From: Faucicola mancuniensis
GTDB taxonomy: Bacteria; Pseudomonadota; Gammaproteobacteria; Pseudomonadales; Moraxellaceae
DNA: 64,000 nucleotides
Direction of reading: 5' to 3'
NCBI RefSeq assembly: GCF_046523945.1
Contig: NZ_CP171363.1
Coordinates: 2,170,001-2,234,000, forward strand
Numbering within the stretch: the stretch's first letter is position 1; each line of letters opens with the position of its first letter. Below are positions 48,862 to 56,990 of the stretch, in pieces. The notes beneath the pieces are model-generated. The model saw only the letters and a list, made by a program, of their open reading frames with translations, did not search any database and was not told the DNA's origin. Both the position numbers and the translations under genes were made by a program.

Positions 48862-49206
48862 ATGAGTGAAAAAGAAATACTACAAATCATCGTAACATTG
48901 CCATGGGTGATTTTTTTATCCATTACAGGCGGATTTGTCGCTTTTATCAGACGGCTAAATAATGCAACCGAACCGCAACCGCTTGGCAAAATCTTTTTAA
49001 AATTAACAGGCGAATTGGTGATTAGCGGTTTTGTCGGATTAGTTACCTTTTTATTATGCCAAGATTTTGAGCTGAGTGCTAATCAGACAGCTATCAGCGT
49101 GGCAATATCTGGACATTTAGGCGGAAATGCGATTGATCAAATTACAAAATTATCAAAGATTTTTAGCAATACGGTAGATAATAAAGAGAGTAAAAATGGC
49201 GATTAA
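48862..49206 (+). CDS. Holin
   Basis: The 114-aa protein has a short charged N-terminus, hydrophobic helices at ~10-30 and ~45-68 and a weaker one at ~74-90, and a charged C-terminus (FSNTVDNKESKNGD). Size, topology and the 11-nt overlap with an endolysin gene indicate a LydA-like holin. It forms inner-membrane holes that release the endolysin. Confidence 0.75.
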   Translation: MSEKEILQIIVTLPWVIFLSITGGFVAFIRRLNNATEPQPLGKIFLKLTGELVISGFVGLVTFLLCQDFELSANQTAISVAISGHLGGNAIDQITKLSKIFSNTVDNKESKNGD

Positions 49207-49843
49207 AGATATACAAAAACGGCTTGGCGTAACAGCTGATGGCGTGTGGGGAAATCAATCACAAACAGCATTAAACGATAGCCAATTAATGTTTGATTTT
49301 AATAAAATGCGTACAAACTTTGGCACACTAAGACAAACACAAGTTGATGGCGTTAATGCGATTGTTAAAGCGGTAAATGAAATGCAAGCGGTTAAAAACC
49401 CTATTTATCTTGCTTATATGCTTGCGACAGCATGGCATGAAACAGCTTTTACTATGCAACCAATCGCAGAATATGGCAAAGGACGTGGGCGAAAGTATGG
49501 CACAAATACTGATATTGACGGCTCAAAATACCGTAATTTGCCATTCACTTATTACGGTCGTGGTTATGTGCAGTTGACATGGCTAACGAATTATAAGAAA
49601 ATGGGCGAAAAGCTAGGCGTTGATTTGGTTAATAATCCTGACCTTGCCCTTGATTATGATATTGCAAGCAAGATTATGATACAAGGTATGCTTGACGGTT
49701 CATTCACAGGTGTGAAGTTATCCACATTTTTAAAACGTGGTGATAGACAAGAATTTGTTAAGGCTAGACGGATTATTAACGGGAATGATAAGGCTGGGAA
49801 TATTGCCGATTATGCAGTGAAGTTTTTGGATTGTATAATTTAA
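49196..49843 (+). CDS. Endolysin, GH19/chitinase-like with peptidoglycan-binding N-terminus
   Basis: Residues 1-30 (IKDIQKRLGVTADGVWGNQS) match a peptidoglycan-binding domain. The catalytic part has LAYMLATAWHETAFTMQPIA, YYGRGYVQLTWLTNYKKMG and LALDYDIASKIMIQGMLDG, as in GH19-like phage lysins; the Glu of WHETAFT is the probable acid catalyst. No signal peptide, so export depends on the holin. It ends just before an IS-like element. Confidence 0.85.
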   Translation: MAIKDIQKRLGVTADGVWGNQSQTALNDSQLMFDFNKMRTNFGTLRQTQVDGVNAIVKAVNEMQAVKNPIYLAYMLATAWHETAFTMQPIAEYGKGRGRKYGTNTDIDGSKYRNLPFTYYGRGYVQLTWLTNYKKMGEKLGVDLVNNPDLALDYDIASKIMIQGMLDGSFTGVKLSTFLKRGDRQEFVKARRIINGNDKAGNIADYAVKFLDCII

Positions 49844-49937
49844 CTTCATTAAAATAACAGAAAACCACGGAAAAAACTTGCATAAAATTCCATATTTTTA
49901 TAAAATAAAATATCAATATAACATCAACAATATTTTA

Positions 49938-50108
49938 ATGAAATACAAAATATCCGAATATGCAAAACTCAACAAAGTAACCTATCGCACCGTTTGGTCA
50001 TGGGTAAAAAGTGGCAAAGTTCAATCTGAACTAACAACCACAGGACGGATATTGGTCGTTGATAGTGAATTACGCCAGAATTTATGGACAAAGACGAAGC
50101 AAACGTAA
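49938..50108 (+). pseudogene. tnpA: IS607 tnpA fragment (helix-turn-helix only)
   Basis: MKYKISEYAKLNKVTYRTVW then SWVKSGKVQSELTTTGRILV is a MerR-like DNA-binding domain opening IS607-type recombinases. The frame stops after 56 residues without the serine recombinase domain. Confidence 0.7.
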
Positions 50109-50144
50109 AACCGAGCAACTTATTAAAGAATTACAAAAATAATT

Positions 50145-51410
50145 ATGTATCTTACCCACACAATCCGCATAAAACCAAACCACAGGCATTATAAAATGCT
50201 TGATAACTATGCGTTTTTGTGTAAAAATTTATTTAATGTTGCCACTTATCACAATAGACGAAGTATTATTACGAGCAACAAAACGCCAACCGCTTTTGAA
50301 CTTATCAATCAATTAACCAAAGAAAAACAAACAGATTATACCGCCATACCTGCAAAAGTTGCCCAGCAAGTCATCAAACAAGTTTACCAAAACTTTCAAT
50401 CTTTTTGGGCGGTTATCAAATCCTACCACAAAGACAAAAATAAATTTCTAGGTCGTCCAAAACTACCAAAATATTTAGACAAAACCAAAGGGCGAGCCAA
50501 TATTATTTTTACCAAACAGGCTATATCAAAACGTGATTTAAATAAAGGCATATTAACGCTTTCAAGCCGTTTTAATAAAGATTTATCTTTTGATTTGGGT
50601 AAATTAAAAACCATGGTTACTTATGATAATTTACAAGAAGTTAAAGTCGTTAAAATTGCCAATGGTTATGACATCAAAATCACTTATAAAACCCATGAAC
50701 CTAGTTTAAAACAAAACAACAATCGTTATTTAGCGGTGGATTTAGGCTTAAATAATCTTTTAACGGTTGTGAGTAATACGAACGATACACCTTTTATTAT
50801 AACAGGCAAAACCGTTAAATCCACCAATCAATTTTTTAATAAAATTAAAGCAAAATTAACATCAACCAAAGACAAATTAAAAAATAAAGCGGTCGCACAA
50901 AAACATTTTATAAACAAAAAATTAAGTCAGTTATCAGCCAAACGCAACAATCAAATTAATGATTATTTGCATAAAGCAAGCCATTATCTTATCAACCACG
51001 CAGTTGCCAATGAGATAACAACAATTGTTATCGGTCATAATAAAGATTGGAAACAAGGGATAAATATTGGTAAAAGAAACAATCAAAGTTTTGTCAGCGT
51101 GCCTTTTGCAAGATTGGTACAAATGGTACAGTATAAAGCTAAATTACAAGGCATTGATGTGATTGTTACTGAAGAAAGTTATACAAGTAAATGTAGCTTT
51201 CTTGATAACGAGCCAATTCAAAAACACGCCAATTATCAAGGCAAACGCATCAAACGTGGGCTTTTTAAATCAAGCAATAACACACTTATCAATGCTGATG
51301 TCAATGGTGCTTTTAATATTTTAAGAAAAGTAATTGGGAATTTTAAGTTTGACCCAATAGTGGCGTGTAGTACGCCTAAGATGATTAACCCTTTAAAGGC
51401 TAATCCTTGA
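50145..51410 (+). CDS. tnpB: TnpB-family nuclease with rearranged RuvC/zinc region
   Basis: The 421-aa protein has RuvC-I Asp in LAVDLGLNNLLTVVSN and the final Asp in NADVNGAFNILRK. The RuvC-II position reads TTIVIGHNKDWKQG, without the usual Glu; instead EESYTSKCSFLD supplies acidic residues. Only one Cys remains of the zinc finger. This matches a TnpB group with a relocated catalytic Glu. It is distant from the other four tnpB genes here. Activity cannot be judged from sequence alone. Confidence 0.82.
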   Translation: MYLTHTIRIKPNHRHYKMLDNYAFLCKNLFNVATYHNRRSIITSNKTPTAFELINQLTKEKQTDYTAIPAKVAQQVIKQVYQNFQSFWAVIKSYHKDKNKFLGRPKLPKYLDKTKGRANIIFTKQAISKRDLNKGILTLSSRFNKDLSFDLGKLKTMVTYDNLQEVKVVKIANGYDIKITYKTHEPSLKQNNNRYLAVDLGLNNLLTVVSNTNDTPFIITGKTVKSTNQFFNKIKAKLTSTKDKLKNKAVAQKHFINKKLSQLSAKRNNQINDYLHKASHYLINHAVANEITTIVIGHNKDWKQGINIGKRNNQSFVSVPFARLVQMVQYKAKLQGIDVIVTEESYTSKCSFLDNEPIQKHANYQGKRIKRGLFKSSNNTLINADVNGAFNILRKVIGNFKFDPIVACSTPKMINPLKANP

Positions 51411-51469
51411 ATTTAAATTTCCGTATTTTTTCTATGGAATTGGGAGCTATTGTCTAGTAGCAAACAAAT

Positions 51470-51498
51470 AAAAACCCTTGATTTCTCAAGGGTTTTTT
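51470..51498. terminator. Bidirectional terminator
   Basis: AAAACCCTTGA pairs with TCAAGGGTTTT around TTTC, with A and T runs on both sides. It serves the lysis operon and the convergent minus-strand gene. Confidence 0.85.
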
Positions 51499-51499
51499 G

Positions 51500-52024
51500 T
51501 TAAACAATCGTTTCATCAATCAAGGCTTGTAGTTGCTCGGATAAGGTCTGTTTTTCGGCTTGTTTTTGGGTGATTGTGTTGTCTAGGTCTTGGGCCTGTT
51601 GTGCTAATTCTTCAAGCTGTTTTGTTTGGCTAACTTTTGTTGATGTTCTTGTAACGCTTGGTGTTTTTTGGCGTGCCATTTTTTTATCAAAGGCTTTTTG
51701 TCCTGCAACAACGGCTTTGGCAATATCATCAACGGATTTGTTAAATGACGGTTTGTAACTGTTATCCAAATCCCCTGTAATAGGCAGTTGTTTGCCATTA
51801 ATATCAATCCGCCACATATCGGCTTTTTCATCAACGATACGGATATAACAGGTTACTTTTTGATTGTTTTCAAGGTTCATATCAACAGGCAATGATGATA
51901 CGCCTGAAACTCGTTTGATTTTGTTAATCACAACGGTGGCGATACGTTGGCGTGTGGTTTTTGCCAATCGGTTGCTAAAATCTTTGATGAGTGGGGTTTT
52001 CTCGGTGATTTCTGATAGTTTCAT
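51500..52024 (-). CDS. Phage protein of unknown function on the minus strand, 174 aa
   Basis: GCAAGGA precedes MKLSEITEKTPLIKDFSNRL. The first ~110 residues are mixed alpha/beta (TCYIRIVDEKADMWRIDING, VDDIAKAVVAGQKAFDKKM); the last 50 form a Gln-rich coiled coil. It is the only late-type gene read leftward in this part. A minus-strand GGAACA-N27-TAAAAT motif lies directly upstream. Confidence 0.65.
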   Translation of the reverse strand: MKLSEITEKTPLIKDFSNRLAKTTRQRIATVVINKIKRVSGVSSLPVDMNLENNQKVTCYIRIVDEKADMWRIDINGKQLPITGDLDNSYKPSFNKSVDDIAKAVVAGQKAFDKKMARQKTPSVTRTSTKVSQTKQLEELAQQAQDLDNTITQKQAEKQTLSEQLQALIDETIV

Positions 52025-52054
52025 GAAAAATCCTTGCTAATGAATGATAGTAGG

Positions 52055-52093
52055 ATTTTAAATGGTTTTTGGCGTTTGGTTTATTCATGTTCC
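52055..52093 (-). promoter_or_regulatory. Late promoter motif on the minus strand (GGAACA-N27-TAAAAT)
   Basis: Reading leftward, GGAACA (52093-52088), 27 nt, TAAAAT (52060-52055), then an inverted repeat and the ATG at 52024. The same spacing on the opposite strand upstream of an isolated gene supports the motif as a real promoter. Confidence 0.7.
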
Positions 52094-52216
52094 ATTGCCC
52101 ATAGTTCAACGGCTTGCATGATGATGATGTTTTTGGTTAAGCCTGTCTTTTTGGCTAATTCGTCCAGACGTTCGGCAAATTCTATTGGTACTTTAAATCC
52201 GATTGGTTTTACTGTT

Positions 52217-52354
52217 CCTTAAAACCTATCTAAACCCACCCAAAGGCAAATTTAGCGTTTTCTTCCTACTTCACCGTTGTTTGCCTTATTCATTTGAACT
52301 TGGACTTACATCAACTCCATAGACTAACACGGTAGAACCTACCGCTTGTTTATA
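52217..52354 (-). ncRNA. Predicted omega RNA of TnpB copy 3
   Basis: The right end shares AGTAGGAAGAAAACGC and ATGGAGTTGATGTAAGTC with copies 1 and 2. Its hairpin CGGTAGGTTCTACCG has compensated changes. The guide would be the interrupted gene's 3' part from 52216 leftward. Confidence 0.65.
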
Positions 52355-53509
52355 TTAAGATAAAGTTAGGATTTTATCCGCCTTGTTTAAAATGTTTAAA
52401 CTTGCATTCACATCACGGTCATGACTTACTTTACAATTTGGGCAAGTCCATAGACGTGTTGCTAACGTCAAGTTTTCTTTAGGCATAACAAAACCACAAA
52501 ATGAGCAGGTTTTAGAACTTGGATAAAATCTATCCACTTCTTTGACGGTTTTGCCTTGCATATTAGCCTTATAAATCAGCTGGCGTTTAAATTCAAAAAA
52601 ACCTAAATCATTAATCGCACGGCTTAATTTGTGGTTTTTAATCATGCCTTTAACGTTCAGATTTTCTATACAAATCACATCAAATTGTTGCACAAGTTTG
52701 CTTGTGAATTTATGCAGAAAATCTTTTCTAATGCAACTGATTTTATAATGTAACCGTGATAGCTTGGTTTTCGCTTTTTCACGGTTTTTAGAGCCTTTTT
52801 GTTTTCTGCTTAAGCTTTTGTTTAATCGTCTAAGCTGTTTGAGTTTGTTTTTTAATGGTTTTGGGGCTTGGATTTTTTCACCATTTGACAAGGTGGCAAG
52901 GTCTGTTATGCCTAAATCAATACCAACAGATTTATCTGTTTTGGGTTGTGGTTTGATGATGTCTTGTAATTCAACGGCAACCGATACAAACCATTTACCG
53001 CCTTTTTTAAAAACGGTAGCATTCATGAGTTTGCCACTAAACCGCAATTTTTCTGTTAATTTAACAAAGCCTAAATTAGGAATTTTTATCTTTTTGCCAA
53101 TCAATTTAAATTGGTCGTTGGTTAAGCTAAATTTGTCGTTTATGCCTTTTTTCCTAAACTGTGGATATTTGGCTCGCCCTTTAAAAAAGTTGTCAAAGGC
53201 TTTGCCTAGTTGAATTATGGCTTCTTGGGGACTGCATTTAGTTACTTCCGCCATAAAGGGAAATTGTTGTCTTTTTATGCTATTTAGTTGTTTTCTTAAT
53301 TTGCCTTGTGATGGTTTGTTAAGTTTGGTTTCATCAATTTCTATGCCATTTTTCAAGCATTCATCACGATAAGTTTTATCGGCTTGGTATTGTTTTTGCC
53401 ACTCGGCTAATGCCCAGTTATAGGTAAAACGTGCGACTCCGCAAGCCTTACTAAAGTAGGTGGCTTGTTTGTTATTGGGAGCAAGTTCTATTGTGTGTCC
53501 TAATATCAT
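52355..53509 (-). CDS. tnpB: TnpB RNA-guided nuclease (IS607 copy 3)
   Basis: The 384-aa protein is a diverged relative of copies 1-2. RuvC Asp in VGIDLGITDLATLSNG, Glu in VICIENLNVKGMI, zinc finger CSFCG...CPNCK and DRDVNASLNIL are all intact. ATGA overlap couples it to tnpA. It should be functional and may act in trans on the related elements. Confidence 0.92.
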   Translation of the reverse strand: MILGHTIELAPNNKQATYFSKACGVARFTYNWALAEWQKQYQADKTYRDECLKNGIEIDETKLNKPSQGKLRKQLNSIKRQQFPFMAEVTKCSPQEAIIQLGKAFDNFFKGRAKYPQFRKKGINDKFSLTNDQFKLIGKKIKIPNLGFVKLTEKLRFSGKLMNATVFKKGGKWFVSVAVELQDIIKPQPKTDKSVGIDLGITDLATLSNGEKIQAPKPLKNKLKQLRRLNKSLSRKQKGSKNREKAKTKLSRLHYKISCIRKDFLHKFTSKLVQQFDVICIENLNVKGMIKNHKLSRAINDLGFFEFKRQLIYKANMQGKTVKEVDRFYPSSKTCSFCGFVMPKENLTLATRLWTCPNCKVSHDRDVNASLNILNKADKILTLS

Positions 53510-54105
53510 GGATTTTCTTTAATCATCTGTTTGATTTGCTTTTTGTATTTTCTAAGTCCATACAATCGGCTACTAAAGCTATGAATAATAGCAAGCATAT
53601 CTTCAACCAATTCTTGCTGTGGTGATAGTTTTTCTTGGTTGGCTACAATGATTTGGCAGTTATGGCGGTTTGCCATGTGTTCAAAATAATCAAATCCAAA
53701 GCGTGTAAGACGGTCTTTGTGAGCGACATATAAGTTCTTTATCTCGCCAATTTCTATTCTATCCATAAGTGATAAAAAGATTTTGCGTTTAAAGTTTAAA
53801 CCACTGCCGACTTCACTGTGCCATTCATCAACGGCTATGCCTTGTGCTAAACAAAAGGTTTGCATAGCTTCTATTTGCGATTGCAAGTCGTCTTTTTGTG
53901 CATGGCTTGACACTCGGCAATAGACAACGATTTTACCTTGATTGCTTGGCTTTTCAAGGTTTAAGACTTTAAATATATCATCGTCTGTATAAACACGATG
54001 ATTGGTTTGTGTCCGTAGTGGTACAAGGCGTTTTTCTTTATCCCAACGTCTTAGTGTAGATACGGACACACCTATTTTTTTGGCAAATTCTTTGGGTTTG
54101 TACAT
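53506..54105 (-). CDS. tnpA: IS607 serine recombinase TnpA
   Basis: The 199-aa protein begins with a MerR-like helix-turn-helix (KEFAKKIGVSVSTLRRWDKE) and continues with a resolvase-like catalytic domain (VVYCRVSSHAQKDDLQSQIE, catalytic Ser in RVSS; HKDRLTRFGFDYFEHMA). It is the only intact IS607 recombinase in the window and could mobilise the tnpA-truncated copies if it recognises their ends. Confidence 0.92.
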   Translation of the reverse strand: MYKPKEFAKKIGVSVSTLRRWDKEKRLVPLRTQTNHRVYTDDDIFKVLNLEKPSNQGKIVVYCRVSSHAQKDDLQSQIEAMQTFCLAQGIAVDEWHSEVGSGLNFKRKIFLSLMDRIEIGEIKNLYVAHKDRLTRFGFDYFEHMANRHNCQIIVANQEKLSPQQELVEDMLAIIHSFSSRLYGLRKYKKQIKQMIKENP

Positions 54106-54244
54106 CGCTAATAACTTATCTATTTTGTAATATTATAGATAAGTTTAAATATGTTTGCAATGTCTAGTTAATTACTCCACGTTTTTCATCGCTGTCTTTT
54201 TGGATTTGGGCTTTGCTTTTTGGTTTTGCTACGATTTTTGGCAT

Positions 54245-54270
54245 TTGACAATCTCCGAAAATATGCTAAG
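54245..54270 (+). promoter_or_regulatory. Promoter for the antisense RNA of Ibs-like locus A
   Basis: TTGACA (54245-54250), 16-nt spacer ending ATATGC, then TAAGAT. A start near 54278 would give an RNA that covers the whole minus-strand peptide gene. Confidence 0.6.
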
Positions 54271-54277
54271 ATATGGG

Positions 54278-54508
54278 TTAAGGAGTAGGCTTACTTCCCT
54301 GTAGGCCTCCAGTTAGTTAGTTTGCAGACCGTCTAACTGGTTATCATCTTAATAAGCATCATTGCTTAGTAACACTAGGATGATAATGACGATGAGTTTG
54401 ATTAACGGTTTCATCGTTTACTCCTTAAGTTTTTTGCTACCACTTACACAGGTCGGTAGCAGTAACCTATCAATCCAAAGTATGCTTGCCTACCTTGTCT
54501 TGATAGGT
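54278..54508 (+). ncRNA. Candidate antisense antitoxin RNA, locus A
   Basis: The RNA from 54278 is fully complementary to the Ibs-like ORF and its leader. Hairpins include CAGTTAG/CTAACTG and TGCTACC/GGTAGCA. The region is paralogous to locus B. The 3' end is uncertain; the last hairpin AACCTATCAA/TTGATAGGTT (54466-54509) lacks a strong T-run. Confidence 0.5.
54349..54414 (-). CDS. Ibs-like hydrophobic toxin peptide A, 21 aa
   Basis: TTAAGGAGTAAACG precedes ATG at 54414. The peptide starts MKPLIKLIVIIILVLL and ends NDAY: a short basic N-terminus, one Ile/Leu/Val helix and a C-terminal AY, as in E. coli Ibs toxins (18-19 aa, ending AY). Such peptides depolarise the inner membrane when unrepressed. 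The Shine-Dalgarno TTAAGGAGTA is exactly complementary to TACTCCTTAA downstream in the same RNA (plus 54279-54288). Confidence 0.6.
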   Translation of the reverse strand: MKPLIKLIVIIILVLLSNDAY

Positions 54509-54614
54509 TATATTCTGGTTTAAACTATATTAAAAGTCAATTGATTTAATGGTTTGTTAAATTGATTGACTTTTTTATCCTCCAAAATATGCGTGATAAA
54601 TTTTTGGATTAATC

Positions 54615-54653
54615 GGAACATTTCCCAAAACTTCATGCTCGCCATGCCAAAAT
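54615..54653 (+). promoter_or_regulatory. Late promoter motif 7 (GGAACA-N27-CAAAAT)
   Basis: GGAACA 54615-54620, CAAAAT 54648-54653; the GTG start of the next gene is 35 nt downstream. Confidence 0.7.
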
Positions 54654-54687
54654 AAGCCTTATTGTTTTGTATTTTAAGGTGATAACA

Positions 54688-56925
54688 GTGGCAATTAGCT
54701 ATGACAGTCAGGGTTTTATTTTGGGAATTAATCGTGTTGAGAAACAAACCAAAATCGTACACGATGATACCCAAAAAATCATTGAAATTTTAAGCCAAAG
54801 CGGTAAAAAACGTAAAGAGCAGTTAAAGCAGACTGGGTGTGTTATTCAACAAGTCAATCAACATAACCCAACAAGCAATCACATAAGCCCACGCTCTGTC
54901 CGTAATTCATTGGCACGACAACGTATCGCAAGGCAACAAACCAGAGTTCGCCAATCTGAACAACATCGCCTACAGCAACATTCACAAAACGATAGTCAAT
55001 TTGCCAAAGCGGATAAAACACGCCAGTTTTTTTCACGGCTTAATCATGCCTTAAAACAGCAATTAGAAAATGAAATAGATAGCCAAAATATAGACCCGTT
55101 GCTAGACAGCGTGAATGAAGTAAAAGGCGTGCTATCGCCTATGGGGAAAATGTTTGGATTCATGTTTAAGGCAGGAGCATGGACAAAAAATAAACTCTTT
55201 GCCAATAAAAAGCGTGAACCGTTATCCAATGCTGAAGAGCGTCATCAAGCCAATGTGGAAGAGCAGTTAGAAAGGATAGAAAATAACCGCTCTGGCGGTT
55301 TTCGCTTAAATCCGTTTATGAAAATGTTTGGCAAAATGGGTAGAATGTTGTGGGGTGGATTGGCAGGCGTGGGCGGTTTTGCCTTAAAGCATGGTAAATC
55401 TTTATTAAAGAAATTAGGCGGTGTGCGTGGTTTGGTGGTATTAAGCACACTTGCTAAAGCTGGCAGTTTGGCAATGGATTGGAATGAATTGTCCGATAAA
55501 CAAAAAGCAGGCAGAACAGGTGAATTATTGGGCGAAATCGGCGGTGTTGGTATTGGAATGTTGATTGGCTCAGCGATTTTTCCCGGTATTGGCACGGTGG
55601 TCGGTGGCTTAATTGGTGGCTGGCTTGGCTCAAAAGGCGGTGAAGCGTTGGGCGAGTATGCCCTGCCCCATATCAAAAACTGGGTGGATAGTTTAATCAG
55701 CTTTGATTTATCAAAACAGTTGTTAGAAAAGTTTAGCAATGGTTTATCAGACTTGTTTAAAGGCTCAAAAAATGCCTTATCGTGGTTGTATGATAGCTTT
55801 TTATCAGTAATTGATAAGATTAAACAAAAAATTACTGAATGGATTGAGAAAGGGCAAAATTTTTTGGATACAGTTGCAGACGGTGCGTCATCACTTTGGG
55901 GTGATTTCAAAAATGCGTTGGGGTTTGGTGGGGATTTTAACAAGGTAACATGGCGTGTGGATTTTGGCTCAAAGATGACCTATACCCATGATGATGTTAC
56001 CTATAAAATGGGGGGTAATGGCAATGGCGTGATTGATTGTTCACGTTGGGTCGCAAAGGTGAATCAAGATACGGTGAAACAAATTAGTCAAATTTTAGGC
56101 AAGCCAAAAGCAGACAAGGCGAAGATTTTCGCAGGGACAGCGTCTGAGATTATCCGAACCGAAAAAGAAAAAGGGCGTTTAGTTGCCCATAAAAAAGGTT
56201 GGCAGGACTTGGATTTAAGCAAACTACAAGCAGGTATGATAATTGGTGAAAGCCGTGGCAAGCACGCTGTTGGTCGTTTTGGTAATATTGGACATATTGT
56301 TACCATTATTGACGAAAATGGCGAAAAATATGTGTCTGAAAGTACCAGTGCCAAAGGGGCGGACGGCAAAAGCGGTGTTAGAAAAACAAAATTAAATGAC
56401 TATGTTAAAAATTTAAACAATAAAAAATTTGACGTGTATGTGGTAGACCCCTATCAAGATATCCGAGCCGAATTAGCAATCGCTCAAAAGTCACCTGAAC
56501 AACCAAAACAAGAAAACAATCGCAATATTCAAACCAATCATATTTCTAGGTCAACTTCTGTCAATCAAACTAGCATTCAAAACACACAACAAACGAACAA
56601 TCAAGCGATTGTTGCAACAAACAATTATTTACCAAGCAATTCGTCTCAAAATCAATACAATATCTTAAAAAGTAAAACACAATTAGTCGCTTCTGTAAAC
56701 AATTATTCTGCTATGCCACAAGGCTTAGCAACCACGCCTACCACCACAAAAACGGTTCAATCACCCGATTTAAAAACAACCAATATTCCCAAAACGCCCA
56801 CAATACCGCAACCGCAAGCAAAAAAATCACAAACCCTGCTTGCAAACAATCAACCATTGGCGAACAATGACAGGGGGTTTGCTCATGCGGTTAGTGGATT
56901 GAGTAATGATAGACAATATGGTTAA
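54688..56925 (+). CDS. Tail-associated glycine-zipper protein with NlpC/P60-like peptidase
   Basis: GTG at 54688 is chosen by AAGGTGAT upstream and by alignment with the 57337 protein (YDSQGFILGINRVEKQT versus YDPQGFIIGLGRVERQT). Residues ~240-345 are a Gly-zipper hydrophobic region (GVGIGMLIGSAIFPGIGTVV). Residues ~430-600 form a cysteine peptidase-like domain (GNGVIDCSRWVAKV, GNIGHIVTIIDENG). The C-terminus is Asn/Gln-rich. It is probably an internal tail or tape-measure-type protein that opens the cell wall during DNA entry. Confidence 0.7.
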   Translation: MAISYDSQGFILGINRVEKQTKIVHDDTQKIIEILSQSGKKRKEQLKQTGCVIQQVNQHNPTSNHISPRSVRNSLARQRIARQQTRVRQSEQHRLQQHSQNDSQFAKADKTRQFFSRLNHALKQQLENEIDSQNIDPLLDSVNEVKGVLSPMGKMFGFMFKAGAWTKNKLFANKKREPLSNAEERHQANVEEQLERIENNRSGGFRLNPFMKMFGKMGRMLWGGLAGVGGFALKHGKSLLKKLGGVRGLVVLSTLAKAGSLAMDWNELSDKQKAGRTGELLGEIGGVGIGMLIGSAIFPGIGTVVGGLIGGWLGSKGGEALGEYALPHIKNWVDSLISFDLSKQLLEKFSNGLSDLFKGSKNALSWLYDSFLSVIDKIKQKITEWIEKGQNFLDTVADGASSLWGDFKNALGFGGDFNKVTWRVDFGSKMTYTHDDVTYKMGGNGNGVIDCSRWVAKVNQDTVKQISQILGKPKADKAKIFAGTASEIIRTEKEKGRLVAHKKGWQDLDLSKLQAGMIIGESRGKHAVGRFGNIGHIVTIIDENGEKYVSESTSAKGADGKSGVRKTKLNDYVKNLNNKKFDVYVVDPYQDIRAELAIAQKSPEQPKQENNRNIQTNHISRSTSVNQTSIQNTQQTNNQAIVATNNYLPSNSSQNQYNILKSKTQLVASVNNYSAMPQGLATTPTTTKTVQSPDLKTTNIPKTPTIPQPQAKKSQTLLANNQPLANNDRGFAHAVSGLSNDRQYG

Positions 56926-56955
56926 TGAATAGTTGAATTTTTATCACAAAAGGAC

Positions 56956-56984
56956 TTGATTTTTATGTTAAAAATAATTATGAT
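56956..56984 (+). promoter_or_regulatory. Promoter for the antisense RNA of Ibs-like locus B
   Basis: TTGATT (56956-56961), 17-nt spacer, TATGAT (56979-56984). It mirrors the locus A promoter and would start just before TTAAGGAGTGG. Confidence 0.6.
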
Positions 56985-56990
56985 AAGAAT

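Larger units (their letters stand above)
49850..51465 (+). mobile_element. IS607-like element with truncated tnpA and tnpB
   Basis: After the endolysin a short AT-rich end precedes a MerR-like tnpA fragment and a complete tnpB, followed by about 55 nt before a phage terminator. Borders are approximate because no second copy exists in the window. Confidence 0.65.
52217..54178 (-). mobile_element. Complete IS607-family element (copy 3)
   Basis: It carries full tnpA and tnpB in the usual overlapping order and is bordered by GG dinucleotides (minus strand). Restoring the broken ribbon-helix-helix frame across the borders supports the ends. Confidence 0.85.
52081..54244 (-). pseudogene. Ribbon-helix-helix gene interrupted by an IS607 element
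   Basis: The 5' part (54244-54178) encodes MPKIVAKPKSKAQIQKDSDE then KRG. The 3' part (52216-52081) encodes TVKPIGFKVPIEFAERLDEL, AKKTGLTKNIII, AVELWAMEHE. Joined at the element borders, the frame is continuous and gives a CopG/Arc-like protein of about 68 aa. It was probably a phage transcription regulator. Confidence 0.8.

Noticed and set aside
52200..52230. GGAACA at the IS607 copy 3 right end as a late promoter
   Set aside because: No YANAMT box at 27 nt; the similarity to the late motif is coincidental.
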